DNA of 64,000 nt, from assembly GCA_030762935.1 (NCBI GenBank), contig CM060880.1, positions 17,973,001 through 18,037,000 of the forward strand, given 5' to 3'. Origin of the DNA: Hymenopus coronatus (Eukaryota; Arthropoda; Insecta; Mantodea; Hymenopodidae). A program made the translations under genes and the position numbers. The notes below the pieces were generated by a model that did no database searches, was not told where the DNA came from, and worked only from the letters and a program-made list of their open reading frames with translations. Shown here piece after piece: positions 34,121 to 46,740 of this stretch. Each line of letters opens with the position of its first letter. Position 1 is the first letter of the stretch.

Positions 34121-37100
34121 TTTTCTTAGATATTTATATCTTAAGTTATCAATATTTTAGTATACTACCTACATGTTCATTAATGACTAAATTCAAACTA
34201 ATTAAACTAATCACATATTAAGAGGCATTTTGCATAACAAATTCTATTACTCAGAACAGTAGACAATATAATGGATAATCCAAGATTTGTTCACTTCCTT
34301 TATTTCAACATAAATAAATCTGCTTTATGAGTATGAGCAATATTTGCATGCCAAATTCCAAGATTGCTAGCTTTTAAGAATTTAAGAGGCAACTGTATAA
34401 CGCACCTGTTTAAATTTGTCAAGCATTCATAGTTAGTTTGTATGCATGCATGTGTGTGTGTGTTTCTATTTGTATGTATGCATGTATATTTATTTGTGTT
34501 TGAGTGCTGTTAGTATATTTATGTATCTCTGTAAATGAAAGTCCAGTTGAAAGAGAACAAATAAATACATTTCTAGAAGTTTTAACATTTCATGTAGGTG
34601 ATGTTTACATATGACTGCCTCAGAATTATTGCAGGATTAGCATTTTATACTGGACCTTGAGTTTACAATATTACCCCAAGCAACATCAAGACAAATCTCA
34701 AGCAATGCGCATGTACCAAATTTGATTTCAAACATATATCAAAACACCCTTTTGCAGATACAGTGTTTTTGGAAAAACAAACAGGCTGCGTTTCCAAATA
34801 TACATTCAAGTCCATGCTTCAAAAACATGCATTCAGGTATAGTGCTACTACAGTGTATACAATATAATGAAAACTATTTGATGTTTGAAGAATTTGATTC
34901 TGACTATAAAAATTAGGGATGCCAAAAACTTTGTTTCACGCAATATCTTCAAAGCTGTACCCCAGCCTTTTCTTTCTTTATAAGAATTTTATTTTAAGAG
35001 AGTCATCCAATAAGTTGGTCAAAGATTAAAAAGAAAGGAACATAAAAGATTGATAAACTTTTCAAGTCTCTCAAAACATTTTTCTAGTCACAGCACTGGT
35101 ACTTTCAACCCTTCTTATGAGGGTGAATCAAATGTAAATGGTAATTTAGCCAAAGTACTGTGCAGGATGGTGGAGTAGGGGTTGAAGGTCATTGTTAGGG
35201 AGGAGAAATCAGCTTGGTTAGCTGCTTTGATAGGTTTCGGCATCAGTACTGACATGAGCGAACAAGAGGTTCCTTCCCTATAATTGGTGAGAGATTACCT
35301 TGTGATTAACATTCCTGCTGACACGTAGCTGTCTTGATACACTGTTGCCATATTCTGCAGTGTCACATGTTCCTCTGCTTCCTCTAAACTGCCCTCTTTC
35401 CATGCATTTTCTATCACATTTCTCCTATGTTGAACTACTTTTCCCCCATTTCTCATTAGTTATCTCATCAATTCCTTTCCACATTGGGTCCTGTACTTCA
35501 CTAAATGTAAAAGCTTTATTATTTCGGCTAAAGTAACTTCAACTTGTTTATCACAGCTGTAAAACGTTTTCAAATCACAGTGTCATTCGTGGTATTTCTA
35601 GGATGAGAACAAGAGCAATGTCCATGATATATAAAAGGTAGTAATGATTATAAATGTAAATCCTTACAGAATAACTGTGTATAACATAACCAAACTTTTC
35701 ACAAAATAAAGTCAATCAGATTGCAAGCAATTGATCATCATGCATAAGAACATGTGTGTAAACATTTTATTAACAAGAAATAGTGGTGATGGTAGTGATG
35801 GTAGTGTTGGTAGTATTTGGGGGAATTAGTAAAAAAATATGGACAATTTGGGGTATTTTATATTCCTTTGGGAGAAATGTATATTTTTGATTTGGCAACC
35901 CTGCCCATAACCCATATTCACGACAGGCTTTCTGTCCTACAGTTACCACATAGTCATTAGTATCAGTAATCCACTTTCATTTCCAAAGAGAGGAAGACAG
36001 TTATCTTTAGAACAATGTATATTTGTATGTAAATGTTATTTTAAATATACATCAGCTCATAGTGTTCATGAAGAATTCACCCTGAAGTTTCCTACACAAT
36101 TGCCTGCTTTCAGAATATTTTAATAAATTTGAGACTACTGGGCCAGTGCAAAACAAGAAACACTTGCAAAGACGTACAGTGACAGCAGAAGAAAAATTAA
36201 GACAAAATTGTTGAATGTTCGCCAGGAAAGTCACTTGCAAGTTGAAGGAATTTACGGAAAATATATGAAGTGAAATGCGAAACATTACAGCAGCAGACTA
36301 AACTCTGTCAATCTAAATGTATTTATTCGGAACATTGCTTATTTAGCAACATTTCCAACATTTTTTATGAGATAAAAGCTAATTTTATTATATTTTATGG
36401 ATTCAGAGGAATACATATTTAAAAAAAACGTATGCTGATATGGCAGGATGTAGCAGTCATGCTATCCAGATCCAAAAACCTTGAGCAAATGGTCAGGTTT
36501 TATATAAACTACCCAGTAGATTTTTTTACCATTTCCATTCTCACCGCAAAAAAAAATCAGATAACAGAACAAACTTAGGCCACATACTGCACAAGGGTTC
36601 TCATGAAGCTTAGCAGCCAGGAAGAGAATGAAATTTGACAGCTGTTGTCAACAAAAACCATGTAAATTCTTTCCAAATGGCAGATGTCCAGCTAATATCC
36701 ACTTACATTTGTAACTCTTTGGACATGCTTATTGGATGCTCCTTCTATTTAAGTACCATAACCTTTTAAGTACCTATTTTAGAGGTAGGAAAAAGTAATG
36801 AAACCATTCTTTTGGAATGGCTCTGAGATTGGAACTATTCCACAAAATAATCCAGTTCCAGTCGTACAGTTCCAAAATAATAGTACTCGAATTCTGCACT
36901 AACATAATCATTCTAGCATTTTTATAACCACCTTCAAAAGTAAAGTAACAGTAGGTTTTGTTACAATATTTACAACTATGGACACTTATAGGCATAGAAA
37001 GTGGTTAATTTTCCTAGATTTTTAAGTGTTTTTCTCTCTGCCACCTGAAGGTAACCAAACTTTGACTCCTCCCAGCTGTTATCTGGCTTGAAAAACAGGG

Positions 37101-38381
37101 ACATAAGAACTAGCTAACGAGTAGGGGTTGGTCACACACTGCCTCTATGAAACAGTTTCACTACCATTGATACACAAGGAAAGGCTGAACCAAATGCAAC
37201 ATAATTCAGCATTCTAGAGGAAAGGGTGAAAGATTTGCAGGTGTCAAGCTGGTCAATAGCTATGACGCTTGCACATAAGACAGCTTTCATCAGCAACTAG
37301 AAATGAAGGTTAAAGTTATTGCTGTTATTGGATGGGAGTAACCAAATCATTATAAAGAAAACAGTAGTGTAGTATGAAAATACAAGGTTTACGTTGTAAT
37401 TTTACCCCTTTGGCAATTCAGCCATATTTTTGGGTAGGAAGTAACCTGCCAATCCATTGGTTAGAATTTCGCTAGGGAAAAGGGTGGGGCGAGATTTGTT
37501 GAGTACCAACATAATCAACTTCTTTCCATTATGGGACACATTTTATGCATTTGAGCATACACAATGATGTAGGACTTTGGAACCTTTCTGTTTCCATATT
37601 CTAGAAGAGGACAAAGCCTACTGGAAATCTTCCAGCCAATCAGATTTAATTATGCTATTTTACTCTTGTGATATGTATGTTTGAGAGGATAGAAAGATAT
37701 GATAGTTTGAATTACTTTAACATAAGTGAAGCAGTATTTATAATAACTACTTACATGTGATGTGGCACATGAATTGTTGTCAACAGTACATTACAAAATT
37801 CACACATGCATGGTTGAATATTGCATGGCAACAAAGAGAAATGGAGGGGAGCATTTTCTTTGCACTTGGCATTATGGGATGAATCTTAACTTTCTGGGGA
37901 AACAAATAACTGCATCAGCCAAATAAGAGTGGAGTCTTGCTGCTTCAGTTATACATAAAAAGCAAAGACTCGGGAAGCTTAAAAATGAATTATGTGGGAA
38001 TTTTCACATGTACAGCTATTAAGATTCTCAATATTACTAATTATAACAACACTTCAGTCTCTCCAATGAATTGTTTTAACCAGGACACATTTCATAGGCT
38101 ATTGCCTGCATCATCAGCTAGTGTTCTTTACTACATCAACGCAGCTCTGGTGCTGGTTTTAGGTACTTGAAGTCTAGAATATCTTCTGAGATGTCAAAAT
38201 TAACGCATTGTTTCTTTCATAAATGTTTTTCCTAAATTTGACACATTCCATTGTTTATTTATTTTACAAATTATTTTCCTTATATTGTGCTTTTTTATTG
38301 CATTTTACTTTGCAGTGCTTTAACTACATGGTCATATTGCAACCATTGTTAGATGAAATACCTCATCAATCCAAGAGAGGT
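34121..38381. other. Longest stretch without a firm feature
   Basis: AT-rich, no exon-like frame. Noted: a possible DNA-transposon end at about 35116-35140 (GAGGGTGAATCAAATG), a short GGTAGTGAT-type minisatellite at 35783-35818, and a segment at 36780-36960 with repeated TTCCA/GGAA words. None is firm enough to name. Confidence 0.4.
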
Positions 38382-38590
38382 GAACAGTTACCCTTCTAGG
38401 TCTCATCCCTGTACCATACCACTTAAGTTTGCAGCATGCAGATGGCATTAGGGTGCCGTCAAGTCTAGCTGCTTTTACTATCTGTGGATAGATGGCCATG
38501 AACAGTTAGCCTTCTAAGTATCATCTCTATATCATAAAGTGGCATTAAGGTGCAGTCCAGGTTGGCTACTTTCATCATCTATATGATACA
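38382..38590. repeat. Diverged direct duplication (unit about 100 bp)
   Basis: GAACAGTTACCCTTCTAGGT... (from 38382) and GAACAGTTAGCCTTCTAAGT... (from about 38500) keep the same order of words: CATC.CTGTACCATA / CATCTCTATATCATA, GGCATTAGGGTGC / GGCATTAAGGTGC, TGGCTAC- or AGCTGC-type, TTT.A(C/T)CATCTAT. A two-copy tandem repeat with about 15-20% divergence by eye. Confidence 0.65.
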
Positions 38591-38737
38591 TTGTAGCACA
38601 ATTGCTATTCATCTATTTTAATTTCCACTAGTGTTTTTGGCTTTGGGTCACATTGAATACTTCATCCAGCACTTACCTTGACAACTGAAGGAAACATGAA
38701 AAAAATCCAGTCCGGTTGCCACAACAGAAATGAAATG

Positions 38738-39014
38738 AAATGGAGTTTTATTTATGGATGCGCTTTAACTACTATGGTTCTCAGCATCCCTTTCTATATT
38801 AGGCATGAAAGACCACTTAATTTTACTCAGAGGCCTCTTTGTCAGGCTTGAGGTTGTTTTATGTGCTGTAAATCTATGACATGGGACTAATGGCTTTACT
38901 TGCCTTCCGAAGGAAGCCATGCTAAGGATTTTTATGCCTGGAAAAATCCATTGTCCTCCAACGGGTGTGAACCCACAACCTTGGGAATATGGTAACCACT
39001 ATGCCATGGACGGC
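38738..39014 (-). repeat. tRNA-derived SINE, family 1, copy F
   Basis: Full body with GGAGTTTTATTTATGG, CTCAGAGGCC, CTTCCGAAGGAAGCCATGC and CCTTGGGA. The head is shortened and mutated (GGACGGC at 39008-39014 instead of GGAGGGC). The adjacent 63-codon frame is not a gene. Confidence 0.85.
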
Positions 39015-40511
39015 AACTGCCCCGATGGTTTTGAACCAGGACCTACCAAATGCAAACCACAGATGTTACATAACAGTAGATCTGTTGTGTTGTCTTCCCC
39101 AAAATTATGAGCATCAGCGGATTTATCCACTTTTTGAATTTTAAATTCTTTACACATTCCTTCAGTCTTGTATCTAAAGCTTCTTTTCTTACCAATGTAA
39201 GTCTTGTTGCAATTTGTATTGTTTATTAGTTAGATTCAATATCTCATTTGGTAGTCTTTTTATCAATTATGTTAGAGATAAAGAGGTTTTTACACTCTTA
39301 TTTAATTACAGGAACCAAAGCAATTTTAAAACAAGTAGTAATTTTTTTGGAATAGTTTTTGGATAATATGTGAGACTTCAAGTATCTAAAATCAGCAGCA
39401 GACCAGGTAGTAGGTGTGGGCAACAGCCTGTAAAACATGTTCTAGCTAAAACTAGGTAAGCAGATAAAATTATGTGTTGTTAAAACTGCTGTAATTTTGA
39501 GAAACTCATGGAAGTATTTGAGTGTTATTTTGGAATGCTTACCTGGAACTGAACTGTCTAATGCAACATTTTCCCACCTCTTATTTATTCCTCATTCTAC
39601 CAACTTAAAATAGTGAACTGACATACTCACAATGCCCATAAACTTTGTAGCTCAGTTCAACTGTTGAACTTCTTCGCTACCAAAATGAAAATATCACTAT
39701 TAATAATAATCACAATGCTTATCTCACAATTTCACAGAATTTTATCACTTGTAATGCACTCTATGTTTGCTATGGCATGATGCCATTTCTGATGTACATA
39801 AACCATATATAACATAGATACATACATAATCACGTGGAGGTCACAATCATGCAAGATTTACAAATATGTAGCAACAAAAGCAGTCTTTGGCCAAGAATCA
39901 AGCAAGATATTGATGTCTGTTGCCACGAGGCTGACTTAAACATACGCTCTGCAAGAAAAGATAAAATACTGTAAAAGCACAACAGAAAATAGAAATGACA
40001 GAAAGCAAAGAAAATAACATTTAAGTATACCATAAACATGAAGCAGCCCAAAAAATGTGCACATCGCTTGATAGATTTGTTTTTTTAATATGGATGACCT
40101 TTTCTGTTCTAAAGAAATATCAGTAGAATCTCAACATTGCAATCTGCTATTTAGTAATAAAAAACCGTTTTCATACTAGCTCATTTCCTGTAATTACAAT
40201 CCATAAAACCTGCCCTCAACCAGAAAGTGTAATGATTTTTGTGATGATATGAAATCTAGAGTGCAGAAAATTAACAAAAACTGTATGCAAAATAAATTGA
40301 ATTCTGTTTTATAAACATTTCTGAAGACCTGATAATAATGCTTCTTTCTTTCATACATCATATATGTTTGAACAATATGGATAAAAGAAACAGTAAATAA
40401 GAATTCACTTAGTTATAAATAGTTAAGTATGAAAAGTTATTAAAGAAATACAAGAATAATTAAAGCAAATTAAATTTTTATTATAACATATTAAAATTAT
40501 TAACAATAACA

Positions 40512-40514
<3 letters not shown>
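39015..40514. other. AT-rich non-coding DNA, nothing recognised
   Basis: No element or exon seen. Confidence 0.5.

Positions 40515-40560
<46 letters not shown>
40515..40560. repeat. (TAA)n microsatellite
   Basis: About 15 TAA units immediately before the LINE remnant. Confidence 0.95.
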
Positions 40561-40561
<1 letters not shown>

Positions 40562-41040
40562 GGCCGTGACAGGATAGTGAGGTCAAGAGGAAGATAAAAT
40601 CAAGGAAAGTGACAATATGTAATAAGAATTTTAATAATTATTGGCATTTAATTTCAGAATGTGAAGAAACAAAAATTATGAGAGAAACATTGTGAAATAA
40701 GAAATGGTCCAGTTTATCGAATGAAATTATAGGTAAAAAGATGGAGTGTTAAATCTAAGAAAGTTTATTAGAAATAGGAAAATATTTATGTTTAGTTAGA
40801 AACAGATGGCTGAGGAAATTGAGAAAAAAAAGGAGGAAGAAGAAAACATAGATGTTAGAAAGAAAAGTAGTGAATGGGATTCAATAACTCGGTAACCGTG
40901 GTATTTGATGCTATGAGTCTTTGGAAACACAGCATGTCAGGAAACTGGGAAAATGATATCATATGGGTAGAATGTAGGGTTAGATATTTAAGAATGCAGG
41001 ATTGTAATAATTTGTATAAATGGTGAAATGTAAAATAAAT
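40561..41040 (+). pseudogene. LINE 3' end (C-terminal remnant plus UTR)
   Basis: The + strand gives an HLISECEETKIMRE segment (the Cys/His knuckle region after the LINE polymerase), then EIGKYLCLVRNRWLRK followed by a run of Arg/Lys. That same order is seen in other insect LINE C-termini and is comparable with the fragment at 52246-52685. After about 150 bases of 3' sequence it runs directly into a GTAT/GT microsatellite, as expected where LINE 3' ends seed simple repeats. In-frame stops show it is dead. Confidence 0.6.
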
Positions 41041-41057
41041 ATGTATGTATGTATGTA

Positions 41058-41126
<69 letters not shown>

Positions 41127-41130
41127 ACGT
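41041..41130. repeat. (GTAT)n-(GT)n compound microsatellite
   Basis: About six GTAT units then about 28 GT units, at the 3' end of the LINE remnant. Confidence 0.95.
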
Positions 41131-41314
41131 AATATAATAATTAAATATTAATTCATATAGGTAAATAGAACAAAGTGTAAATAAATATTTCCCATAATAC
41201 TTTTTTTTGTTTTAGAATAGTTTATTTTATTTCACTTACACCAGTCCTTGTTTTTTTATTTATATATTTTATTGTTTCATTTATATAGCCCTCTTTAACA
41301 TCTAAAGTCATATC

Positions 41315-41530
41315 AGGGGCTTTGCATTAGAAACAACTACGTTAGGTTTAAATTGTTTTATTATCCTCAAACACAAACACACATGCATTCACTCTCACAT
41401 ATATACTTCTAGGCTCTGTGGGGGATAGGGAATAATTCTGGTTAAAGAAAAATTCCCCACTCCAGCTGGGAATCAAACCCAGGACCTCTGGGTGAGAAGT
41501 TAGCTCGCTGACCACTCGACCATGGAGGCA
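41315..41530 (-). repeat. tRNA-derived SINE, family 2
   Basis: On the minus strand: TGCCTCCATGGTCGAGTGGT (head and A box), GGTCCTGGGTTTGATTCCC (B box), GGGGAATTTTTC, then a body rich in GTGTTTGTG to about 41315. The long, uninterrupted tRNA-like head suggests a relatively young copy. A shorter piece of the same family is at 59600-59680. Confidence 0.75.
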
Positions 41531-42171
41531 GTCAAGGAACTTGTTTTGTTATTCTAAATCTTAACTTACTGGTTCTAATTTTAGTTTGTAGTTACTTAAA
41601 TTCTTAAAAAATTAAATACTAGATAAATAATTTTTAATGTTTGTTTCTGGAAATAAATTTGAAGTTTGAATATATGCCTTGGTATAGTTATTAGCTACCG
41701 GATAGTATATTTGGATTTTATTATTTATTTGTCACATATGCTAAAAGTCTTTTTTGGTATCACAATAAATATGCATTAAAACAAAGAACACCTCTTTCCA
41801 GTCCATAAACAGAAATTTAGTTCATATTTTATACTCATAACATTAACCATAAATAGTATACATTGCATGAAGATCCACGTTTTTAATGTACTATGATTTT
41901 GTTACAGTTTACCAATTACATAAAAGTCGTTCAGAATGAAGAGAACTTCACAGCCCAGAAAAGTCAAGGTGTACATATTATTTTGCATGTAAATATCTTC
42001 AACATACAATGTTTTAATTAAAATTATTAATAGGCATTTTTGATAAAATGGAAAATGCTGAAAAATGTTCCATGTAAAATGTTATTTGGGGTAGTAAGAT
42101 TATCTTGAAAATATTAGCAAGTTTGTATTATTGATATTTCTTGCAGAATTATATTGTTCTCACAATCTATA
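41531..42171. other. AT-rich non-coding DNA; weak family F similarity
   Basis: At 41930-42120 the words TCGTTCAGAATGAAGAG, CAAGGTGTACAT, GTTTTAATTAAAAT and TGTTCCATGTAAAATG follow the inner order of family F in reverse orientation, so this may be another diverged arm interrupted by the mariner at 42172. Confidence 0.45.
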
Positions 42172-43475
42172 TGGCGGGTGTTCAATAAGTCCTTAGAAAA
42201 TCCAGGAAATTACTCTCATACATCGAAAAATGTTTGTATTTAGTAACTGTCATTTCTTACTAGATGGCACTTAAAGTTCCAGCTATATGCGTCACATGGT
42301 TTTGTTGCCATAGGCGATTGAATCAACAATTTTATGCTAATTTGGAAAGATGGCCAAAAAAAAAGAAAAAGTAAGTTTCCTGCAGTGATTAAACACATCT
42401 GTTCAAAAGGCTTAACATCAAAAGAGATAAAAGCCAAGTTGGATGAAATTCATGGCATAACTGCTCCTGCATTTGCAATAATTTACGATTAGATAAATGA
42501 ATTTAAATGTGGCTGTACATCCACAAATGATGAACATCATTCCGGACATCCAGTAGAAGTGACTTCCACCGAAATTATTGACAAAATCCAGGACAGGTTT
42601 TGAGTGATTGATGAATCAAAGTTCGTGAAATGGTAAAGGCCACAGGCATATCACAAGGTATAGTGCTCTCAATTTTGCACCAAAAATTAAGTCTGACAAA
42701 GGTCTTGGCAAGATGGATGTCATGTTTCCTTTCAATACAGAATAAATGCAATCATGTGATCGATTCGGAAGCTGGTTTGGCAGTTTTATATCACAATCCT
42801 GACGAGTTTCTGCATCGATACATATCTGTGGATGAAGCATGGATACACTCCAGAGACAAAAGTACAGTTGAAATACTGGGTTTTTAAAGGTGAACCAGCT
42901 CTGAAGAAGACAAAGACGGTGAACATTGCAGACAAGGTGATGACCTCAGTTTTTCTGGGATGCATGCAAAATCATCTACATTGATTGATTATCACAGAAA
43001 GGAAGAATGATAAATGGAGCATATTATGCATTGTTATTTCACTGGTTGAACGGAGAAATCAAGAAAAAACACTCATCTGGCAAAGAAAAATATTTTCTTC
43101 CATCAAGATAATGCAAGGGTGCACCCTGCACAGTTTCAATGGCAAAAATTGTAGAATTAAAGTTCAAAATACTACAACATCCATCATATTCACCAGATTT
43201 GGCCCCCAGTGACTTTTTTTATTTCCAAACTCAAAAAAGTGGCTCAGCGGAAAAAGATTCACGTCTAACGAAGAGGTCATCTCCCAAAGAGATGCCTATT
43301 TTGAGGGCCTTTGAAAATCCTACTTTTTGGAAGGCTTAAAACAGTTAGAGAAACACTGGGAAAAGTGTATCGAGGTAAAAGGAGATTATGTTGAAAAATA
43401 ATTAAAAAAAAAAATAAATTACCAAAAATAATGTGTTTTTCTATGTTTTTCTCAGGACTTATTGAACTCCCCTCG
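42172..43475 (+). mobile_element. Full-length mariner transposon (1304 bp) with TA duplication
   Basis: The ends are inverted: the left starts TGGCGGGTGTTCAATAAGTC; the right on the minus strand starts CGAGGGGAGTTCAATAAGTC. TA lies directly on both sides (42170-42171 and 43476-43477), the standard Tc1/mariner target duplication. Size is that of an intact mariner. The enclosed transposase gene is broken, so the copy is non-autonomous. Confidence 0.93.
42350..43401 (+). pseudogene. Mariner DD34D transposase, disrupted
   Basis: Starts MAKKKEKVSFPAVIKHICSK: the N-terminal helix-turn-helix of mariner transposases. It continues with LTSKEIKAKLDEIHG, VNEF-like, SGHPVEV, a second helix-turn-helix (MVKATGISQGIV), then YISVDEAWIH (first catalytic Asp), FHQDNA-like and YSPDLAPSDFF (third catalytic Asp, 34-residue class), ending near KGDYVEK. 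The enzyme would bind the TIRs and cut and paste at TA. Early stops (one in place of Trp near codon 48), at least two frameshifts and small deletions inactivate it. Start-to-stop length is not a multiple of three. The minus-strand frames here are shadows. Confidence 0.9.
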
Positions 43476-44854
43476 TATATATAGTGTGACAGTGCTTCTG
43501 CAGCCATTCTCATGTTTGCCTTAGAATGTGAGTTGGCAGGACTGGAGGACTTAGTAAGCAATGACGTGATGCACCAGAAACTAGAAGCCTTGGAATGCGA
43601 GACCAGAATCTTTCAGAAGCGCTGACTTCCACAAATTTCCAAAAAGTTCTGTGACATCATTATAGCTATAAGGAAGGAAGAACTGCAAACGAGGATGTAA
43701 GAGTGAGTCATGATTCGACTTCTACTGGAGTGTTAGCATGGAGTGGCATGACCAAAAAGCTGTTAACTGTATACAAAGTCACAAGGTAATTGTTAACAAC
43801 AGTGAATTAAAGACTTTATTTATCAGCAATTTTTGAGTCAATATTTTCAACTGTAGAAAGGTGTTCTCTAAAGTGAAAATTGTTTGTTGTATTACATTCT
43901 TTGTCACTGAAACAAAATGGTAACCAATAAGGAAACTAATATTATGATTTGCAGAATTATACTTTAGTGGTTTTATTACTCAAAGTTAAGGACCAGCTAA
44001 ATAATACTATTATCACATCCAGGCTGAAGTGATTTTATGTTGCACCTCTTTGGACTGTTTTGTTAAAATTCTGCCTGCAAAATAAAACAACACTTTTACA
44101 TGTGTCATAACATAGCATATGCACTTTCTTTCCCATCTTAGCAATATATAGTACAAATTATACACAGAAATGACAATTATTTGGGCTGCTTCACTTACTT
44201 TGAATGGAAGGAAAAAACAAAACTATAAAATAGAACTTTCTAAATTATTTTTTAACTTCTATTCTGAAACAATTAAATACAGCATGGAAACAGTAGTATT
44301 CAGGTCAATATCTCTTAAGTGAACTAATGAAAGAAAATGCTGACTTATTCTTAAACTCATGCCACGTAGAGCTCTCATAATAGAACAATTTAATTGGAAG
44401 AGTGGTATTATAATTTTTGGACATTTTGACAGTCCTCAGCAAATCAATACTTTGTTTAAAACATTTTTTTTTTTCAAATAAAATCTTTCAGAGGTTATAG
44501 AATGTTTAAATAAATCTTAGTTCAGGTATTTTGCTGGATATTTTTTTTTCCCTGCAGTTTTCCCTTATCATGTGAAGATGAATATAGGTTAACTTGAGCT
44601 CTATGGACCCTGGGCTCATTTGAGCTACATTTCATCTACTTCATTGGCTAGAGGACCTTAACGTTTTTTGTTTTTTTTTAAAAAGAAATCCAGTTTAAGA
44701 AATAAAAATTAGTGTTCAAATAACTGCAATAAGATCCAAGAATTTAGCAATTCCCTCTGGCATGGGGTAAAACTTACAGCTTTATCTACTCAATAATCAC
44801 ATCAGCATGTGCTGAAGTCATGGCTTTTTGTAAAACTTAAGTCTATATAAATAT
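43476..44854. other. AT-rich non-coding DNA, nothing recognised
   Basis: No conserved frame, TIR or SINE box seen. 43490-43750 is somewhat richer in GC but shows no motif. Confidence 0.45.
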
Positions 44855-46015
44855 GTGTTACATTTACATGACTTTCTGTACTCATTCTTCAACTATTCTT
44901 AACAAAACCTTATTCTTCTATCTATTTTGCATTAATCAAGATAAACATTTGTAGAGATGCTTTCATTACACATTCCCTTGTAGATTCAATGGGAATAGGA
45001 AAATGCAGTAGGCTTAAGCAAAAGTCAAATCTTTAAAGAGCTGGTCACTATGTGATGGCTTTGAAATTCTGTTCTCTTTGCTTGACCAGGAGAAAGAAAC
45101 AGAGTCATGAAAATATTTTAAACATATGGTAGAGTGATTAAAATGTTACAGCCATTTTTGAGAAAATAAACATTTTCAAAAAATTCTATGTAAAGGGTAG
45201 TTAGGGTAGGAAGATTTTCTTGCAAAAAAAGGCATTATTCAGGGGGCCACACAGTGTGTATTTCTGATGAAATCTCATGATCAAAATTTTGGAATGCTTT
45301 ACAATATTAAAATTAAATTAAATGCTGCAAATTGATAATTTTTCTGCATCCATCCAATAGAGTGCTGAACAATCTACATTTTGGGTGGCATTGAATCCAT
45401 AGTAACATAATTTTATTGCTCTCTTTACCCTTTACATGGAAAAAAAGTTTCAAAAACTTTGATTTTCTCAAAAATGGCTGTGACGATTTTGATTAAAATA
45501 TTGTATATTAAAGATACTTATATGGTAAATAAAATGTAAATCATAAACTTTTTGTGAATAGCCTCTAAAGACCTCTGAATGGATTTTGTTGAATTTTGCA
45601 TAACTGGTACACCATAAGAGATAAGACAGAAACTTACTACATAAAAAATGTAGATCATGTTATAATATAAATTTATGTCATATACATTTTTTTACATGGA
45701 ATTGACCATTTCTGATATATTCCTTGTTATTTGTTTCAGATTTAAAATACTTAAAACTTTTCTCACATGGAAAGTTATAAACTCCTGGCCCTGCATAGAA
45801 ATGGATTTCAACCACATGACAACCAGCTTTTAAGAGATTTGACATTCATTTTAGCTTAGTGTATAGTGTATTTTCCTTCTACTTATAAGGCAGCAAGTAA
45901 TTAAGACAGTTTTGTTAATGTTTCTCTTGATTATCATAAAGTAGATAGAAGAATATGCTTTTTAACAATAAGTTGTTACATGCATTGTAGAGAAACTCAT
46001 GTGAATGGAACACAT
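44855..46015. mobile_element. Family F, two arms joined at their termini
   Basis: 44855-45309 is a family F arm in reverse orientation (inner part with CACTATGTGATGG, TGACCAGG, then the GGTAGTTAGGGTAGG block and TTTTGGAATGC). 45375-46015 is a forward arm (ATTTTGGGTGGCATTG-like start, CCCTTTACATGGA, GATTAAAATATTG, AGACCTCTGAATGG, CTTTTCTCACATGG, ATCATAAAGTAGATAG). The terminal sides face each other, the opposite of the 30507 copy, as if two elements had inserted next to each other or the middle had been inverted. Confidence 0.65.
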
Positions 46016-46292
46016 TAGATTTTTTTCCAATTACGATCTCACAAACCATACCAAGTTCTATAGTTTCATTTCAAGTTAAAGTTAAGACTTGATTTTATAT
46101 GCACATATATAATACATTTGTTGTTTTAAATATAAGTTGTTTGATTTCATGAAGATTATCAAAATATCTAAAACAATGCTATTGTTTCATTTAAAATTCT
46201 TAACTTACTCCTCCTTTTCCACAAAAAAAGACTCATGAGGATCCCCACAGTTGCACTGAAGTTTAGAGAAAGTTATCACTTGCTTTTATATA

Positions 46293-46740
46293 GGGTCATT
46301 AAATTATAAGGTAATCCCTCTCACGCCTCTATCTACTGCATGAGAGATCTGAGAGTCGCCGGGAAAGTGGTGCTGGCAAAGGCACACTGTAGTCCTTACC
46401 TTTAATAAATGTTGAAAATATTGACCATCTGCTCCCAAACAGGCAGTATAACAAGTTAAAGATGTTCTCACTCAGCAGCAGAAAGCCCTGTGTAATCTGC
46501 AGAAACTTAGTGATATACTTGTATCATGCAAGAAATCACAAGGATTCCTGCTGCTAAACTTACACGAATAAGCGAGAATATTTGAGCAAATTGTGCTGCC
46601 CGTATGTGAACATTTCTATAATTTATCTTAAGATACATATTTTAGTGCGCCTTTGCTGGCACCACTTTCCCGGCCACTCTCGGATCTTCTGCGCAATGGA
46701 GAGAGGCCACGACAGGGGTTACCTTATAATTCAATGACCC
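46293..46740. mobile_element. 448-bp MITE with long TIRs and TA-type flanks
   Basis: Left end GGGTCATTAAATTATAAGGT; right end on the minus strand GGGTCATTGAATTATAAGGT. Arms of about 150-200 bp stay inverted through GAGAGT(G/C)GCCGGGAAAGTGG and the GGCAG region. TATA flanks both sides, in keeping with a TA duplication and a Tc1/mariner-type origin. The about 60-bp centre has no coding capacity. The relation to 4574-4804 shows a dispersed family. Confidence 0.88.

Noticed and set aside
35116..35340. Transposon-end-like GAGGGTGAATCAAATG
   Set aside because: A single end without a partner or transposase.
36780..36990. Segment with repeated TTCCA/GGAA words
   Set aside because: No consistent unit length and no TIRs; cannot be separated from chance.
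38919..39110. 63-codon frame with CPDGFEPGPTKCKP
   Set aside because: Looks like a cysteine-rich peptide but half of it is SINE copy F and its tRNA-like head.
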